Positions 20,192 through 35,581 of a stretch of 64,000 bases of DNA are shown one piece after another (position 1 is the stretch's first letter; each line of letters starts with the position of its first letter). The notes under the pieces were generated by a model. That model made no database searches. It saw only the letters and a program-made list of their open reading frames with translations, and had not been told where the DNA came from. This DNA comes from Phycisphaerae bacterium (lineage in GTDB: Bacteria; Planctomycetota; Phycisphaerae; UBA1845), in the NCBI GenBank assembly GCA_024102815.1, contig JAGFJJ010000032.1, positions 1 through 64,000 of the forward strand, in the 5' to 3' direction. The position numbers were made by a program, and so were the translations under genes.

Positions 20192-20770
20192 TCAACCGGA
20201 TAGGCGACGCCGCCCGATCCGAACACCGCGACCCGCATGAACCATCCAGGCCGCCAGACTGACTTCAATCATCGCCTTGACCACGAACGGCTGCAAGCCG
20301 GTGCTGAAGGCGAACCGCCCCTCCCATGCGGAAAGCCACGACACACCGCACAACAGCACGATGGCCAGGCCCGCCGCCCCGGCGACGTGAAGCCGGATCA
20401 GCCCGGCACACCCACGCCCGCGCAGGGTCGACATCACCACGACCGCCGGGAGGAATCCCAGAAGGTAACCCCCGGTGGGCCCCAGGAAACCGGCCGAGCC
20501 CGCCTGAAAAACCGGCACGCCCGCCCCACCCAGCGCCAGATACGCTGCCATGCCCGCGGCCGCCGGCACACGCGGCAACGTCAGGCCGATCAGAACCAGC
20601 GCCAACGACTGCAACGTGAACGGCACCGCCGTCCCCGGAGCGGGAATCCGCAACTGCGCCCCCAGCGTCATGCCCAGGACCGTCAGCACGGCCAAGGCCA
20701 TCCAGACTGCGCAAGCCGACGTCCGGTCGTCGAGCACCCCGCGCCGGACTCTGGTCGTCATCTGCTGCAT
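20192..20770 (-). CDS. bioY: BioY family biotin transporter (S component)
   Basis: A 192-residue hydrophobic protein with about six membrane segments. BioY hallmarks are [24 protein letters not shown] (residues about 35-58), [14 protein letters not shown] and [11 protein letters not shown]. BioY is the substrate-binding S component of biotin ECF transporters in the inner membrane. It sits inside the str operon, 56 bases after rpsL and 73 bases before rpsG, on the same strand. The ATG at 20770 has GGAG nine bases upstream. No ECF A/T genes or bio genes are seen nearby. The family call is secure; why it lies here is unknown. Confidence 0.88.
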   Translation of the reverse strand: MQQMTTRVRRGVLDDRTSACAVWMALAVLTVLGMTLGAQLRIPAPGTAVPFTLQSLALVLIGLTLPRVPAAAGMAAYLALGGAGVPVFQAGSAGFLGPTGGYLLGFLPAVVVMSTLRGRGCAGLIRLHVAGAAGLAIVLLCGVSWLSAWEGRFAFSTGLQPFVVKAMIEVSLAAWMVHAGRGVRIGRRRLSG

Positions 20771-20826
20771 CCCTGTCCGCTCCGCCAACTGGACTGACAG
20801 CGAGCCTCGTATCGGCCGGGCAATTC

Positions 20827-21216
20827 CTACTTCCGACGCTTGACGCCGTACTTGCTGCGGCTGCGGTTGCGCGGACGATTGTCCTTGTCACCCTCGACGC
20901 CGGAGCAGTCCAGCGTACCGCGAACAATGTGATAACGAACGCCCGGCAGGTCCCGGACACGACCACCACGAACCAGCACGATAGAGTGCTCCTGGAGGTT
21001 ATGGTCGACCCCCGGAATGTACGCGGTGACTTCCTTGCCATTCGTCAAACGCACACGGGCCACCTTGCGCAGCGCCGAGTTCGGCTTCTTCGGCGTCTGC
21101 GTTTTGACCAGTAGGCACACGCCACGACGCTGCGGACACTGGGCGAGGTCGCGGACCTTGGACTTTTTGGTCACAGGCCGGCGCGGACTACGGATTAACT
21201 GATTGATCGTCGGCAT
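20827..21216 (-). CDS. rpsL: 30S ribosomal protein S12
   Basis: 129 residues starting [20 protein letters not shown], with the decoding-centre loop [12 protein letters not shown] holding the Lys residues that govern streptomycin response, and [20 protein letters not shown]. The loop is wild type, so no resistance allele is visible. It follows rpoC by 56 bases, joining the rpoBC and str operons. Confidence 0.97.
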   Translation of the reverse strand: MPTINQLIRSPRRPVTKKSKVRDLAQCPQRRGVCLLVKTQTPKKPNSALRKVARVRLTNGKEVTAYIPGVDHNLQEHSIVLVRGGRVRDLPGVRYHIVRGTLDCSGVEGDKDNRPRNRSRSKYGVKRRK

Positions 21217-21272
21217 TGCTTATTCCCATAAACCGTACGGTATGAACGCGCGGCCGCGCCGCCCGTACGACA

Positions 21273-25679
<4,407 letters not shown>

Positions 25680-25755
25680 CGTTGGTCCGTTTCCTTGTAG
25701 GGGCTCGGTTCGTACTTTCGTCGCAATTCAGGGGGCGATACGCATCGGTATCTCG

Positions 25756-26307
25756 TCAAACACCCGAGGCCGCCGTCGTGCTCGTCTTCGCCGCGACCTG
25801 CGCCAGCGTGACGTCACCCGCCAGTTCCAGCGCCACGGTGCCGCGCATCTTGCGGAACCCCAGCTCTTCACAGAAATCGACCTCGGTCCCGTAGGCCACC
25901 GCGTCAATCCGCTCCACACCGAAGTTGCGCAGCGCATCGATCACCAGCACGGCCATCTGCCGGGCAATTCCGGACTCGTCGTGTTCGATCCGCCCGTCGG
26001 TCTTCGTGACACACGCCGGACCCTGGTAGTTCGGATCCAGCTTGCATTCCGCCAGTCGACCGGTTAGTCCGTCCGTCACGCCGCGGGCGAAGCCGATCAG
26101 CTCCTCCTCGCGCCGGGCCAGAACGAAACAGAACGTATTGTCGATCATCCGCTGAAGCTTCGCCGCATCCGGCGTCGTCGGATGATGCTGCCGCGCATAG
26201 AATGCCAGCAGCTCCTTCGGGTCGGGCTTGACCATCGCCTCGAATGTCACACCTTCCGCCGTCATGACCACCTCCCGACCGCGCTCGAAAACCATCAACG
26301 TCACCAC
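25756..26307 (-). CDS. GNAT-like acetyltransferase inserted between rpoB and rpoC
   Basis: A 183-residue protein resembling the GNAT fold: a strand-turn LIGFARGVTDGLTGRLAECKLDPNYQG (residues about 68-95), then GIARQMAVLVIDALRNFGVERIDAVA (about 117-142) in place of the acetyl-CoA-binding segment, and CEELGFRKMRG near 152. The classical Q/R-x-x-G-x-G/A loop is weak, so acetyl-CoA use is uncertain. The gene is 18 bases after rpoB and 76 bases before rpoC on the same strand, so it is almost certainly co-transcribed with both. The GTG at 26307 is used here; ATG at 26295 is possible. Its target is unknown. Confidence 0.6.
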   Translation of the reverse strand: MVTLMVFERGREVVMTAEGVTFEAMVKPDPKELLAFYARQHHPTTPDAAKLQRMIDNTFCFVLARREEELIGFARGVTDGLTGRLAECKLDPNYQGPACVTKTDGRIEHDESGIARQMAVLVIDALRNFGVERIDAVAYGTEVDFCEELGFRKMRGTVALELAGDVTLAQVAAKTSTTAASGV

Positions 26308-26325
26308 TCGCCAACCACCCGGACG

Positions 26326-29300
26326 CTAGACCGCCCGGCGCTTCTCCAGCCAGATGTTCAGGCACAGGCCGCGAATCTCGTTGCAGAGCACGTCGAACGA
26401 AACCGGCGTTCCCGCCTCCAGCGTATTCCGACCCTTCACCATGCTCTCGTAGATCTTCGTGCGACCCTCCACGTCATCGCTCTTGACCGTGAGGAGCTCC
26501 TGAAGAATGTAGGCCGCACCGTAGGCCTCCAGACCCCAGACCTCCATCTCTCCGAAACGCTGACCGCCGGTTCGCGCCTTGCCCCCCAGCGGCTGCTGGG
26601 TGATCAGGCTGTACGGACCTGTCGACCGCGCGTGAATCTTGTCATCCACCAGGTGATGCAGCTTGAGCATGTAGATGTAGCCCACGGCCACGGCCTGGTC
26701 GAAATACTCCCCGGTTCGACCGTCACGCAGGCGGATCTTTCCACCCGGCGGCAGAACCTGCATACGCAACTCCTTCAGCGCCGCCTCGGCCACGGTCTTG
26801 TCGTCCGCGGCGAGTTCCTTGGCGCGAGTGTTGGCCTCGGCCAGGCACCGGTCGAGCTCCTCCTCCGACGCCCCGTCGAACACCGGCGTCACCGCCTGGA
26901 AGCCGAGCATCTTGGCCGACCAGCCCAGATACGTTTCCAGAATCTGCCCCACGTTCATACGCGAAGGCACGCCCAGCGGATTGAGCATGACGTCCAGCGG
27001 CGTTCCGTCGTCCAGGAACGGCATGTCTTCTTCGGGGAGGATCCGCGCAATCACGCCCTTGTTCCCGTGACGACCGGCCATCTTGTCGCCCACCGCGATG
27101 TGCCGCTTTGTGGCCACGTAAACCTTCACCATCTCCAGTACGCCGGAGGGCAGCTCGTCGCCGCGCTTCATCTGCGCCACTTTGCGATCACGCTCCTCCA
27201 TGATCTCCTCGATGCGCGGCCAGAAACGATCCGTCAGCGCCAGGCACTCGTCGCGCTTCGCCGCGGGTTTGACCCATTTCAGATCGCGCGACCGGACATG
27301 CTCGCGGAACACGTCCACCTGCTCCAGGATGACCTCCGTCAGGTTGCTGTGGCCGACCTTCTGCCGCGTGTTCGGATCGACCATGGGCTGCCCGAGAACA
27401 TTTTCGATCTCCTGGCACAACTGCCGGAAGACCGTCACCACCTTGGCGTTCTGAGCCTTGGTGTACTCGTCCACCTCCCGATCCAGCGCCTTCTTCTGGT
27501 CGTCCGTCATATGCAGACGGCGGCTGAAATGCTTCGCCCCGATCACGATACCTTGCTCGCCGGTGGGCAGTTCCAGCGAGTCGTTCTTCACGTCCTCGCC
27601 GGCCCGGCCGAAAATCGCGTGCAGCAGCTTCTCCTCGGGGCTCAGCTCCGTCTTCGACTTGGGGCTCACCTTTCCCACGAGGATATCGCCCTGCCGCACC
27701 AGCGTTCCGATCCGCACGATGCCGCGCTCGTCGAGGTTGGCCAGCGCCTTCTCGGATACGTTGGGAATGTCCGCGGTGAACTCCTCGCGTCCCAGCTTCG
27801 TGTCGCGCACTTCCACGTCGTACTCGTCGATGTGGATGCTCGTCAGCGCGTCGCTGCGCACCAGCCGCTCGCTGATGATGATCGCGTCCTCGAAGTTGTG
27901 CCCGTCGAACGTCATGAACCCGACAAGCAGGTTACGCCCCAGCGCCAGCTCGCCGTTGAAACACGCCGGACCGTCGGCGATGACCTCCCCCTTCTTGACC
28001 CGCTGGCCCGGCTTGACCAGCGGCTTCTGGTTCATGCACGTCCGCTCGTTCAGGCCCTGGAACTTGCGGAGAACGTACTCGTCGGTGTCGTCGATGATGA
28101 TGCGGCGGCCGTCAACAGAAGTGACCTTCCCCGTCGTGCGGGCGCGGATCACCATCCCGCTGTTGAGCGCCACGTGCCGCTCCATGCCCGTGGCCACGAC
28201 CGGCGGCTCCGGACGAAGCAGTGGCACGGCCTGGCGCTGCATGTTGGAACCCATCAGCGCCCGGTTGGCGTCATCGTGCTCGAGAAAGGGAATGAGCGCC
28301 GCGGACACGCCGACCGTCTGCTTCGGCGATATATCCACGAACGCCAGGTCTTCTCGGTCAACCTGGGCCAGTTCGCCGTGATGACGCACCAGCACCTGCC
28401 CGTCGAACACCCGCCCCGTCGCCGGATTCACGCACTCCGGCGGACCCATGATCTCCCGCATTTCCTCGTCCGCCCGCAGGTACACCGGGTCGCCGATGCG
28501 CCCGTCCTTGTGCACCTTGCGGTACGGCGTGATCAGGAAGCCGTAGTCGTCCACCGTGCTGTAGATGCTCAGCGAGGCGATCAGGCCGATGTTCGTGCCT
28601 TCCGGCGTCTCGATCGGACAGATTCGGCCGTAGTGGCTGATGTGCACGTCGCGCACTTCGAACCCCGCCCGCTTGCGGTTCAGGCCGCCCGGACCCAGCG
28701 CGGAAAGCCGCCGCTCGTGTGTAAGCTGCGACAGCGGATTCGTCTGGTCCACAACCTGGGAAAGTTCCCCTCGGCCGAAGAACAGCTCGATGGCGCTGCT
28801 CACCGACTTGCTGTTAACCAGTTCCGCGACCCGGCCGATCTGCTCCGGGTCCTTCATGCTCATGCGCTCCTGCACCGTGCGGCGCAGCTTGAGGAAGCCC
28901 TTGCGCATTTCGTCGGCACAGAGTTCGTCGAGCGTTCGCAGGCGGCGATTGCCCAGGTGGTCGATGTCATCCACCGCAAAGGCCGATTCACCCGCGCGGA
29001 GCTTCAGCAGGTACTTGATGCAGCCCACCATGTCCTGCACGGTCAGCGTCATCGGCCCCGCGTCACCGGCGATGTCGAACTTGCGGTGCAGGCGGAACCG
29101 CCCCACGCGGCCCAGGCGGTAACGGTTCTCGTCGTAGAACTTCTCGATGAAGAGCTTCTTTGCCTTCTCCAGTTGCGGAGGGTTGCCCGGCCGCAGCCGC
29201 GCGTAAATCTTCAGCAATGCCTCTTCGTGCGAGCGGCTCGAGTCTTCCGCCAGCGTGTTCAACAGGAGCGGATCATGCACCGTCGCGATGATCTTGATCT

Positions 29301-30099
29301 GCTTGAGGGACGACGCCTGGATCCGCTCGACCGCGTCGCCGACCTGGCACCCGGCCCGAACCAGCATCTCCTCCGATTCCTCATCCACGATCGTCGAAAC
29401 GACGTAGTGGTCGGGCTGAAGGGCCGACACCTTGATCATCTTCGTCGGGAAGAATTCCTCGATGATCGACTCGTCCGTCGAATACTGCGGGTCCATGGCC
29501 CGCAGGAAGGTCGTCGCCGGAATCTTGCTCGACTGGTCGATCCGGATCACCAGATTGTCCTTCTTGGTGACCTCGGTCTCGATCCAGCTTCCCCGCTCCG
29601 GGATGATGCGGCAGGCGTGCAGCGCCCGGTCACCCTCGGCCTGGGTCTTGATGAAGTCCACACCCGGAGAGCGGTGCAACTGCGAAACGATAACGCGCTC
29701 CGCGCCGTTGATGATGAATTCCCCGCCGCCGATCATGATCGGCAGGTCGCCCAGGTAGACCAGGTCTTCCTGGATCTCGTCGCTGTCCTTGCGCACCAGG
29801 CGCAGCCGCACCCGGAACGGACGGCCGTAGGTCAGCCGCAGTTCGCGGCATTCATCCGTCGTGTAGCGCGGCTTGCCCAGCTCATAACTGATGTAATGCA
29901 GAGACAGGTTCCCGTCGTAGCTTTCGATGGGAAACATCTCGCGCATGAGGGCCTCGAGACCATTGACCTCGCGCTCCGTGGGAGCCATATCGGCCTGGAG
30001 AAAGCGCGCGTACGACGTGGTCTGCAGTCCGGCAAGCTCGGGAACCGGCAAGGCGTCGCCGACGTTGGCGAAATCCTTCACGGGCAGCGGTGTGATCAT
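26326..30099 (-). CDS. rpoB: DNA-directed RNA polymerase subunit beta
   Basis: A 1257-residue beta subunit. The ATG at 30099 ([17 protein letters not shown]) has GAAGGG about nine bases upstream; the frame stays open further upstream but without conserved sequence. Beta landmarks include the rifampicin-pocket region [19 protein letters not shown] and [20 protein letters not shown], the basic active-site [14 protein letters not shown] and the C-terminal [19 protein letters not shown]. His and Ser at positions equivalent to E. coli 526 and 531 are kept. Confidence 0.98.
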   Translation of the reverse strand: MITPLPVKDFANVGDALPVPELAGLQTTSYARFLQADMAPTEREVNGLEALMREMFPIESYDGNLSLHYISYELGKPRYTTDECRELRLTYGRPFRVRLRLVRKDSDEIQEDLVYLGDLPIMIGGGEFIINGAERVIVSQLHRSPGVDFIKTQAEGDRALHACRIIPERGSWIETEVTKKDNLVIRIDQSSKIPATTFLRAMDPQYSTDESIIEEFFPTKMIKVSALQPDHYVVSTIVDEESEEMLVRAGCQVGDAVERIQASSLKQIKIIATVHDPLLLNTLAEDSSRSHEEALLKIYARLRPGNPPQLEKAKKLFIEKFYDENRYRLGRVGRFRLHRKFDIAGDAGPMTLTVQDMVGCIKYLLKLRAGESAFAVDDIDHLGNRRLRTLDELCADEMRKGFLKLRRTVQERMSMKDPEQIGRVAELVNSKSVSSAIELFFGRGELSQVVDQTNPLSQLTHERRLSALGPGGLNRKRAGFEVRDVHISHYGRICPIETPEGTNIGLIASLSIYSTVDDYGFLITPYRKVHKDGRIGDPVYLRADEEMREIMGPPECVNPATGRVFDGQVLVRHHGELAQVDREDLAFVDISPKQTVGVSAALIPFLEHDDANRALMGSNMQRQAVPLLRPEPPVVATGMERHVALNSGMVIRARTTGKVTSVDGRRIIIDDTDEYVLRKFQGLNERTCMNQKPLVKPGQRVKKGEVIADGPACFNGELALGRNLLVGFMTFDGHNFEDAIIISERLVRSDALTSIHIDEYDVEVRDTKLGREEFTADIPNVSEKALANLDERGIVRIGTLVRQGDILVGKVSPKSKTELSPEEKLLHAIFGRAGEDVKNDSLELPTGEQGIVIGAKHFSRRLHMTDDQKKALDREVDEYTKAQNAKVVTVFRQLCQEIENVLGQPMVDPNTRQKVGHSNLTEVILEQVDVFREHVRSRDLKWVKPAAKRDECLALTDRFWPRIEEIMEERDRKVAQMKRGDELPSGVLEMVKVYVATKRHIAVGDKMAGRHGNKGVIARILPEEDMPFLDDGTPLDVMLNPLGVPSRMNVGQILETYLGWSAKMLGFQAVTPVFDGASEEELDRCLAEANTRAKELAADDKTVAEAALKELRMQVLPPGGKIRLRDGRTGEYFDQAVAVGYIYMLKLHHLVDDKIHARSTGPYSLITQQPLGGKARTGGQRFGEMEVWGLEAYGAAYILQELLTVKSDDVEGRTKIYESMVKGRNTLEAGTPVSFDVLCNEIRGLCLNIWLEKRRAV

Positions 30100-30419
30100 G
30101 GCAGAACGACCCTTCGCTTCGATCAGAAAACAAGTGACGACCCGCGCCTCCATCCATCGCGCAATTTCAATGCGCACGCTCAGATGGGAACGCGTTTCGA
30201 CGGTAATTCGACCGCGACGATTCGAGGGACCGCAACTCGGCCGCGAAGGCATCTGGTGAACTGGTCGGCCCCGCTGACCAGCCTTTCGCGCCTTCCGGCA
30301 GATATGTTGGTAATGGCAGGAAACCAGCGGCGGTTAGAACGCCTTCCGCGCGCGGGAGAAGGCGCATACGAAAAGCGCCTGCCCCCGCAGCTTGTGCCGC
30401 TAGCCCATCGGAGAACCAT
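30100..30419 (-). other. rplL-rpoB intergenic leader with two hairpins
   Basis: 320 bases without a gene. Two inverted repeats are seen: CTGGTC/GACCAG (30261-30266 with 30276-30281) and CGCCTTC/GAAGGCG (30340-30346 with 30358-30364). Neither is followed by a clear U-run on the transcribed strand. In many bacteria this gap holds an attenuator that sets the rplJL to rpoBC ratio, and these hairpins are candidates for it. No good promoter was seen. Confidence 0.45.
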
Positions 30420-30836
30420 CTACTGTATGGTAACAGCTCCGCCGGCTTCTTCAATCTCCTTCTTGATTTTTTCGGCCTCTTCCTTCGAGGCACCCTGCTT
30501 GATCGGTTTCGGGGCGCCCTCCACCAGGTCTTTCGCTTCCTTCAGCCCCAGACCCGTGATCGAGCGGACCACCTTGATCACCTGGATCTTCTTGTCACCG
30601 AACCCGGCCAGAATCACGTCGAAGGAGTCCTTCTCCTCGGCTGCGGCAGCAGCACCGCCCGCCGCACCGGCGCCGGGACCGGCCGCCATGACCACGCCAC
30701 CGCCCGCGGGCTCAATCCCGTAGTTCTCCTTGAGGCAGTCCACGAGAGCCTGGGCGTCCTTGACCTTTAGATTCGCCAGCTTCTCGGCAAGTTCCGTAAT
30801 CTCAGCACTGAAAGTCGCGGCCGGTGCTTCAGCCAT
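30420..30836 (-). CDS. rplL: 50S ribosomal protein L7/L12
   Basis: 138 residues. An N-terminal dimerisation domain is followed by an Ala/Gly-rich hinge ([18 protein letters not shown]) and the C-terminal domain with [20 protein letters not shown] and [15 protein letters not shown]. The hinge is longer than usual. L12 recruits translational GTPases to the stalk. It follows rplJ by 151 bases. Confidence 0.97.
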   Translation of the reverse strand: MAEAPAATFSAEITELAEKLANLKVKDAQALVDCLKENYGIEPAGGGVVMAAGPGAGAAGGAAAAAEEKDSFDVILAGFGDKKIQVIKVVRSITGLGLKEAKDLVEGAPKPIKQGASKEEAEKIKKEIEEAGGAVTIQ

Positions 30837-30987
30837 GGCAAGACACTCCTACATCTCGATCAATCGCCACCCCGATAGGCGACCCGCCCGATGCAGGTCA
30901 TTTCATCCGCGTTCAGCGGACCAGCCAGGATGCAGCGCAAAACTCGTAAATGCTTTTCTGGAAATCGGTTGAGATCAACTCCGTCGG

Positions 30988-31515
30988 TCAGGCCGCGTCC
31001 GCAGCGGGCTCCTTGTCGGCAATGGCCTTGAGGCATCCGGCGATCCGCGCCTGCGGTCCGCCAATGCAGCCCGCCACCGCCCGGCCCGGCGAGGTGATCA
31101 GCATCAGAACCTCGCCGATAAGCTCCCGAATACCACGGAGCTTCGAAACCTCTTCGACGGTCATCAGGTTCGGATCGCCGTCGTAAATGGCCTGCTTCAG
31201 CTTGAGCTTCTTGAATTCCTTCGCCGCCTCGATCAGCGCCTTGGCAACGTCGATCAGCGATTCCTGGGTGACCACCAGCGCCGATGGGCCTTCCAGCGCC
31301 TTGCCCAGCGGCTCCAGCGGCGTATCCGCGAATGCCCGCCGTGCCAGGCTGTTCCGCACCACCTCCAGGCGCCCGGACTTCTCCCGAACCATCGCCCGGA
31401 GCTTCTCCTGCTGCTGCACACTGAGCCCCGTCAGCTCGACCACGCACACATTGCTGACGTCCTGATAGCGGGCGCGGAGCTCTTCGGAGACCATGGCCTT
31501 GATTGGCTTGCTCAT
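30988..31515 (-). CDS. rplJ: 50S ribosomal protein L10
   Basis: 175 residues: an N-terminal rRNA-binding part with VSNVCVVELTGLSVQQQEKLRAMVR and RVVRNSLARRAF-like sequence (EVVRNSLARRAFADTP), a middle ALEGPSALVVTQE segment, and a C-terminal helix that anchors L12 dimers. L10 with L12 normally represses the rplJL transcript. It lies 33 bases after rplA. Confidence 0.95.
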   Translation of the reverse strand: MSKPIKAMVSEELRARYQDVSNVCVVELTGLSVQQQEKLRAMVREKSGRLEVVRNSLARRAFADTPLEPLGKALEGPSALVVTQESLIDVAKALIEAAKEFKKLKLKQAIYDGDPNLMTVEEVSKLRGIRELIGEVLMLITSPGRAVAGCIGGPQARIAGCLKAIADKEPAADAA

Positions 31516-31548
31516 CGTTTCTTCCCGTCCAATGAAACTGGGCGATTA

Positions 31549-32277
31549 CTACGCGGCGTAGTCGATCATCACGCCCGGCGTGTGCGTCGCACTCAGCGAA
31601 ACCTTGCGAATATACTGCCCCTTTGCGGCGGCCGGCTTGGCACGAACGATGTGCTTGACCGCCGCCTCGATGTTCTCTTTCAGCGCTTCCAGGGCGAAGC
31701 TGGCCTTGCCAACCGGCAGGTGGATATTTCCTCCGGCGTCGTTGCGATATTCCAGGCGCCCGACCGTGAACTCCTTGACGGCCGTAATGACGTCAGGGGT
31801 CACCGTACCAGCCTTGGGAGAGGGCATTTTGCCCTGCGGACCCAGCACCCGGCCGAGCTTACCTACCTTGCCCATCATCGAGGGGTGGGCGACGGCAACA
31901 TCGAAATCCGACCAGCCCCCCTCTACCTTGGCTACGAGCTCTTCCGCGCCAGCATCCGCAGCGCCTGCTTTTTTCGCTTCTTCCGCCATGGCAGCGTCGC
32001 AAAACGCAATAACCCGGCGGGTCTTGCCCAGTCCCTGCGGCAGCGAAAGCGCCCCGCGAACGAGCTGATCCGCATGCCGGGGATCAATGCCAAGATGGAT
32101 ACAGAGCTCAATGGTCTGATCGATCCGTTTGCGCTTCTTGCCGTTCTTGTAGCCACGGTCCCCGTGGACTTCCGTCATCTGCTTGAGCTTGGCAAGCCCC
32201 TCGTCCAGTGACACTGGACCGGCGGCGTCGCCGAGCAGATCTTTTTGTTTTCGATAACGAACACCCAGGTGCGGCAT
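31549..32277 (-). CDS. rplA: 50S ribosomal protein L1
   Basis: 242 residues with KLKQMTEVHGDRGYKNGKKRK near the N-terminus, RGALSLPQGLGKTRRVIAF, LGRVLGPQGKMPSPKAGTVTPD (the L1 signature) and VGRLEYRNDAGGNIHLPVGK. L1 forms the mobile stalk at the E-site and in other bacteria represses its own mRNA. An AT-rich palindrome lies just upstream of its start. Confidence 0.96.
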   Translation of the reverse strand: MPHLGVRYRKQKDLLGDAAGPVSLDEGLAKLKQMTEVHGDRGYKNGKKRKRIDQTIELCIHLGIDPRHADQLVRGALSLPQGLGKTRRVIAFCDAAMAEEAKKAGAADAGAEELVAKVEGGWSDFDVAVAHPSMMGKVGKLGRVLGPQGKMPSPKAGTVTPDVITAVKEFTVGRLEYRNDAGGNIHLPVGKASFALEALKENIEAAVKHIVRAKPAAAKGQYIRKVSLSATHTPGVMIDYAA

Positions 32278-32295
32278 TTGAAAAATCTCTTTTTC

Positions 32296-32315
32296 TTGAC
32301 AAATTTTCCTGTCAA
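32296..32315 (-). promoter_or_regulatory. AT-rich palindrome ahead of rplA
   Basis: TTGACA and TGTCAA form a 6-bp inverted repeat around an 8-base AT-rich spacer in the 48-base rplK-rplA gap. The element is conspicuously AT-rich against the GC-rich surroundings. It can fold in the mRNA 18 bases before the rplA start codon and may be an autoregulatory site for L1. It resembles a -35 box but no -10 follows at the right distance on either strand. Confidence 0.4.
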
Positions 32316-32325
32316 AAGCAATCCA

Positions 32326-32754
32326 TCAATCGACGACGTCAACCCCCATCGACCTGGCCGTCCCTGCCACGACTTTCTCGGCGGCCTCGAGGTTATAACA
32401 GTTCAAATCGGGAAGCTTTCGCTCGGCAATCTTGCGAAGCTGCTCACGGTTGATGGTGCCGACCTTTTCCTTGTTGGGAACGCCGCTGCCCTTGGCGATT
32501 TTGGCGGCGTCGCGAATCAGCACGGCCGCGGGCGGACTCTTGACCACGAACGTGAAGGAGCGGTCGGAATAGACGCTGATCACCACGCCGACGGGCATGC
32601 CGTTCAATTCGCCGGTGGAGGCATTGAACTGCTGCACGAACTGGCCGATGTTCACGCCGTGCTGACCTAGCGCGGGCCCGATGGGCGGGGCCGGGGTCGC
32701 CTGTCCACCGGGCGCCTGGAGCTTGATCGTTGCTGTGAGTTCCTTCTTGGCCAC
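32326..32754 (-). CDS. rplK: 50S ribosomal protein L11
   Basis: 142 residues beginning [19 protein letters not shown] with [17 protein letters not shown] and, in the C-terminal rRNA-binding domain, [21 protein letters not shown] and [11 protein letters not shown]11 is part of the GTPase-associated centre and is needed for stringent response sensing. It lies 68 bases downstream of nusG. Confidence 0.97.
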   Translation of the reverse strand: MAKKELTATIKLQAPGGQATPAPPIGPALGQHGVNIGQFVQQFNASTGELNGMPVGVVISVYSDRSFTFVVKSPPAAVLIRDAAKIAKGSGVPNKEKVGTINREQLRKIAERKLPDLNCYNLEAAEKVVAGTARSMGVDVVD

Positions 32755-32822
32755 GTTGACACCGTTTTCCTTTGCCGGAGGCGGATCGGATCAGCCGTTT
32801 CCGTCCGCGCCGCGCCGGCGAA

Positions 32823-33431
32823 TCATTGCTCCGATTTTTCCAGTTGCCAATAGCCGACCTCGACGGGGGTAAGCCGCCCGAAGATGGACACGCTGACGGA
32901 AACCATGCCGCGGCGTTCGTCCACGGCCTCCACCGCGCCCTCGTAGCTCTCAAACGGCCCGTCGGTGATCTTGACGATGTCGCCGGGCTTGATGTTGAGG
33001 CCGGAAAGGGTGGGTTCTTCCTCGGACTTCTGCGTGGCGGCAAGCATCTGGGCCACCTCGTGGTCGGGCATGCTGGTCGGCTTGCCTTCGGCCCCGATGA
33101 AGTCCCCCACGCCCGATGTCTCCTTGATCATGAACCAGACGTTCTCGACGACCGAGCCGTCTTCCTCGCACGCCATTTCGACGAAGACGTAGCCGGGGTA
33201 GAGCTTGCGCTCGACCACCTTGAGAACGCCGGCCTTCATCTTTTTCTCTTTGATCGTGGGCACCAGGACGCGACCGATGTGGGACTCCAGCGCCTCGATC
33301 TTGACCTTGCGAAGCAGGGCCTGCCGGACGGACTCCTCCTTGTTCGAAGCGACGCGCAGAACGTACCACTTCATGCCGGGCGCAGTCGTCACGGCGGCGG
33401 GAGGCGTCGAATCTGACTCGGGGTGGTTCAT
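32823..33431 (-). CDS. nusG: Transcription termination/antitermination factor NusG
   Basis: 202 residues from ATG 33431. The NGN domain starts at MKWYVLRVASNKEESVRQALL (residue 19) and contains LYPGYVFVEM. A C-terminal KOW domain has KPGDIVKITDGPFESYEGAVEAVD. NusG links RNA polymerase to Rho or to S10/ribosomes. Its ATG overlaps the secE TGA (ATGA), which decides the start and suggests coupled translation. The N-terminus has an 18-residue Pro/Thr/Ala-rich leader. Confidence 0.96.
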   Translation of the reverse strand: MNHPESDSTPPAAVTTAPGMKWYVLRVASNKEESVRQALLRKVKIEALESHIGRVLVPTIKEKKMKAGVLKVVERKLYPGYVFVEMACEEDGSVVENVWFMIKETSGVGDFIGAEGKPTSMPDHEVAQMLAATQKSEEEPTLSGLNIKPGDIVKITDGPFESYEGAVEAVDERRGMVSVSVSIFGRLTPVEVGYWQLEKSEQ

Positions 33432-33964
33432 ACCTTCAACACGCCAATGGTCTGGAACAGCCACTGGAAAACCAGGTCCACGATGAAGAGCAGGACCGCC
33501 AGAAGGAACGTAAACAGGATGACCACTTTGGTCGAACCGATGATCTCGCGGCGCGTCGACCAGTTGACCTTCTTCATCTCGCCTTCGGTGGCGATTAGAA
33601 AATCGCTCGCGGGACGGTTGGCAAAGACCACCCAATAGGTGAGGCCGAAAATGGCGGCCACGAAAAACATGGGTATGCCCATGGTGATGAGCATGTTCCA
33701 CCAGTTGTCACCTTCAAAGCCGCGAAGCTGGCTCTGAAGCCAAATGCCTCCCCAGATCGCAAGGGCCATGACGGAAACGAGCGTGCCCACGCGGGTGGTG
33801 CGGCCTTGCTGAGGTTTGTACTGGCGAAACGCGTCGCTCAGGCCGCCGGCCCCTGCGGCAGCCGGCGGGCGCGACGAGGGCGCTTGCCCCGGGCCAGTGC
33901 GCCGCGAAGCATCGTCGCCCCCTTCTCGTGATCCCCCTCTTGCCGCCGCGTCAAACTGACTCAT
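33428..33964 (-). CDS. secE: Protein translocase subunit SecE with extended N-terminus
   Basis: 178 residues. The SecE core is at the C-terminus: FLIATEGEMKKVNWSTRREIIGSTKVVI (about residues 120-148) followed by a membrane segment. Two more hydrophobic segments lie near residues 60-77 and 90-112, so it is a three-membrane-segment form as in E. coli. The first 45 residues are a low-complexity Gly/Ala/Arg extension. It lies between tRNA-Trp and nusG. Confidence 0.93.
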   Translation of the reverse strand: MSQFDAAARGGSREGGDDASRRTGPGQAPSSRPPAAAGAGGLSDAFRQYKPQQGRTTRVGTLVSVMALAIWGGIWLQSQLRGFEGDNWWNMLITMGIPMFFVAAIFGLTYWVVFANRPASDFLIATEGEMKKVNWSTRREIIGSTKVVILFTFLLAVLLFIVDLVFQWLFQTIGVLKV

Positions 33965-34058
33965 ATCGACACTCTCACCTGAAACTCGAATGTTTCAAGA
34001 ATCCGGCTCTGATACGAACCGGCCGGCGGCCGGGAACCAGCGCGCCCGCCGCCACCTA

Positions 34059-34131
34059 CAGGAGCGGAGGGACTCGAACCCCCAACCGCCGGTTTTGGAA
34101 ACCGGTGCTCTACCAATTGAGCTACGCTCCT
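34059..34131 (-). tRNA. tRNA-Trp (CCA anticodon)
   Basis: 73 nucleotides. Acceptor stem AGGAGCG pairs with CGCTCCT, discriminator G. The anticodon stem CCGGT/ACCGG encloses the loop TTCCAAA with anticodon CCA. The T-loop GGTTCGAGTCC is normal. The 3' CCA is not encoded. It lies between rpmG and secE, a placement common in bacteria. Confidence 0.96.
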
Positions 34132-34164
34132 ACGCGCGCCGCCTCTTGCGGCGCGACAAGGAAC

Positions 34165-34332
34165 TTACTTCCGCTTGATCTTATGGACGGTACGCTTGCG
34201 CTCCCGTTTGCAGTACTTCTTCAATTCGATCTTCGGCGTACCGCCCATGACGTTCACAGAGGTGCGGTAGTTGAGGTCGTCGCACTCTTTGCACTGCAGC
34301 CAGACCGATTCCCTTTTTGCCGCTTTTGCCAT
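34165..34332 (-). CDS. rpmG: 50S ribosomal protein L33
   Basis: 55 residues, read from ATG 34332 to TAA 34165. It begins MAKAAKRESVWLQCKECDD and ends KKYCKRERKRTVHKIKRK. The first zinc-ribbon pair (Cys14, Cys17) is kept. The second pair is reduced to Cys41 only: the position of the fourth Cys is Glu. It lies between tuf and tRNA-Trp. Confidence 0.92.
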   Translation of the reverse strand: MAKAAKRESVWLQCKECDDLNYRTSVNVMGGTPKIELKKYCKRERKRTVHKIKRK

Positions 34333-34378
34333 GATCGACGTACCTCAGAAACAGTCGTGAGCCAATCCGCAGTCTGCT

Positions 34379-35581
<1,203 letters not shown>

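Noticed and set aside
26182-30723. A plus-strand open frame of about 1500 codons opposite rpoB
   Set aside because: It is antisense to the unambiguous rpoB and has no recognisable domain; long antisense frames are expected in GC-rich genes.
32296-32301. TTGACA near rplA read as a promoter
   Set aside because: No -10 sequence at 16-18 bases on either strand; better explained as part of a palindrome.
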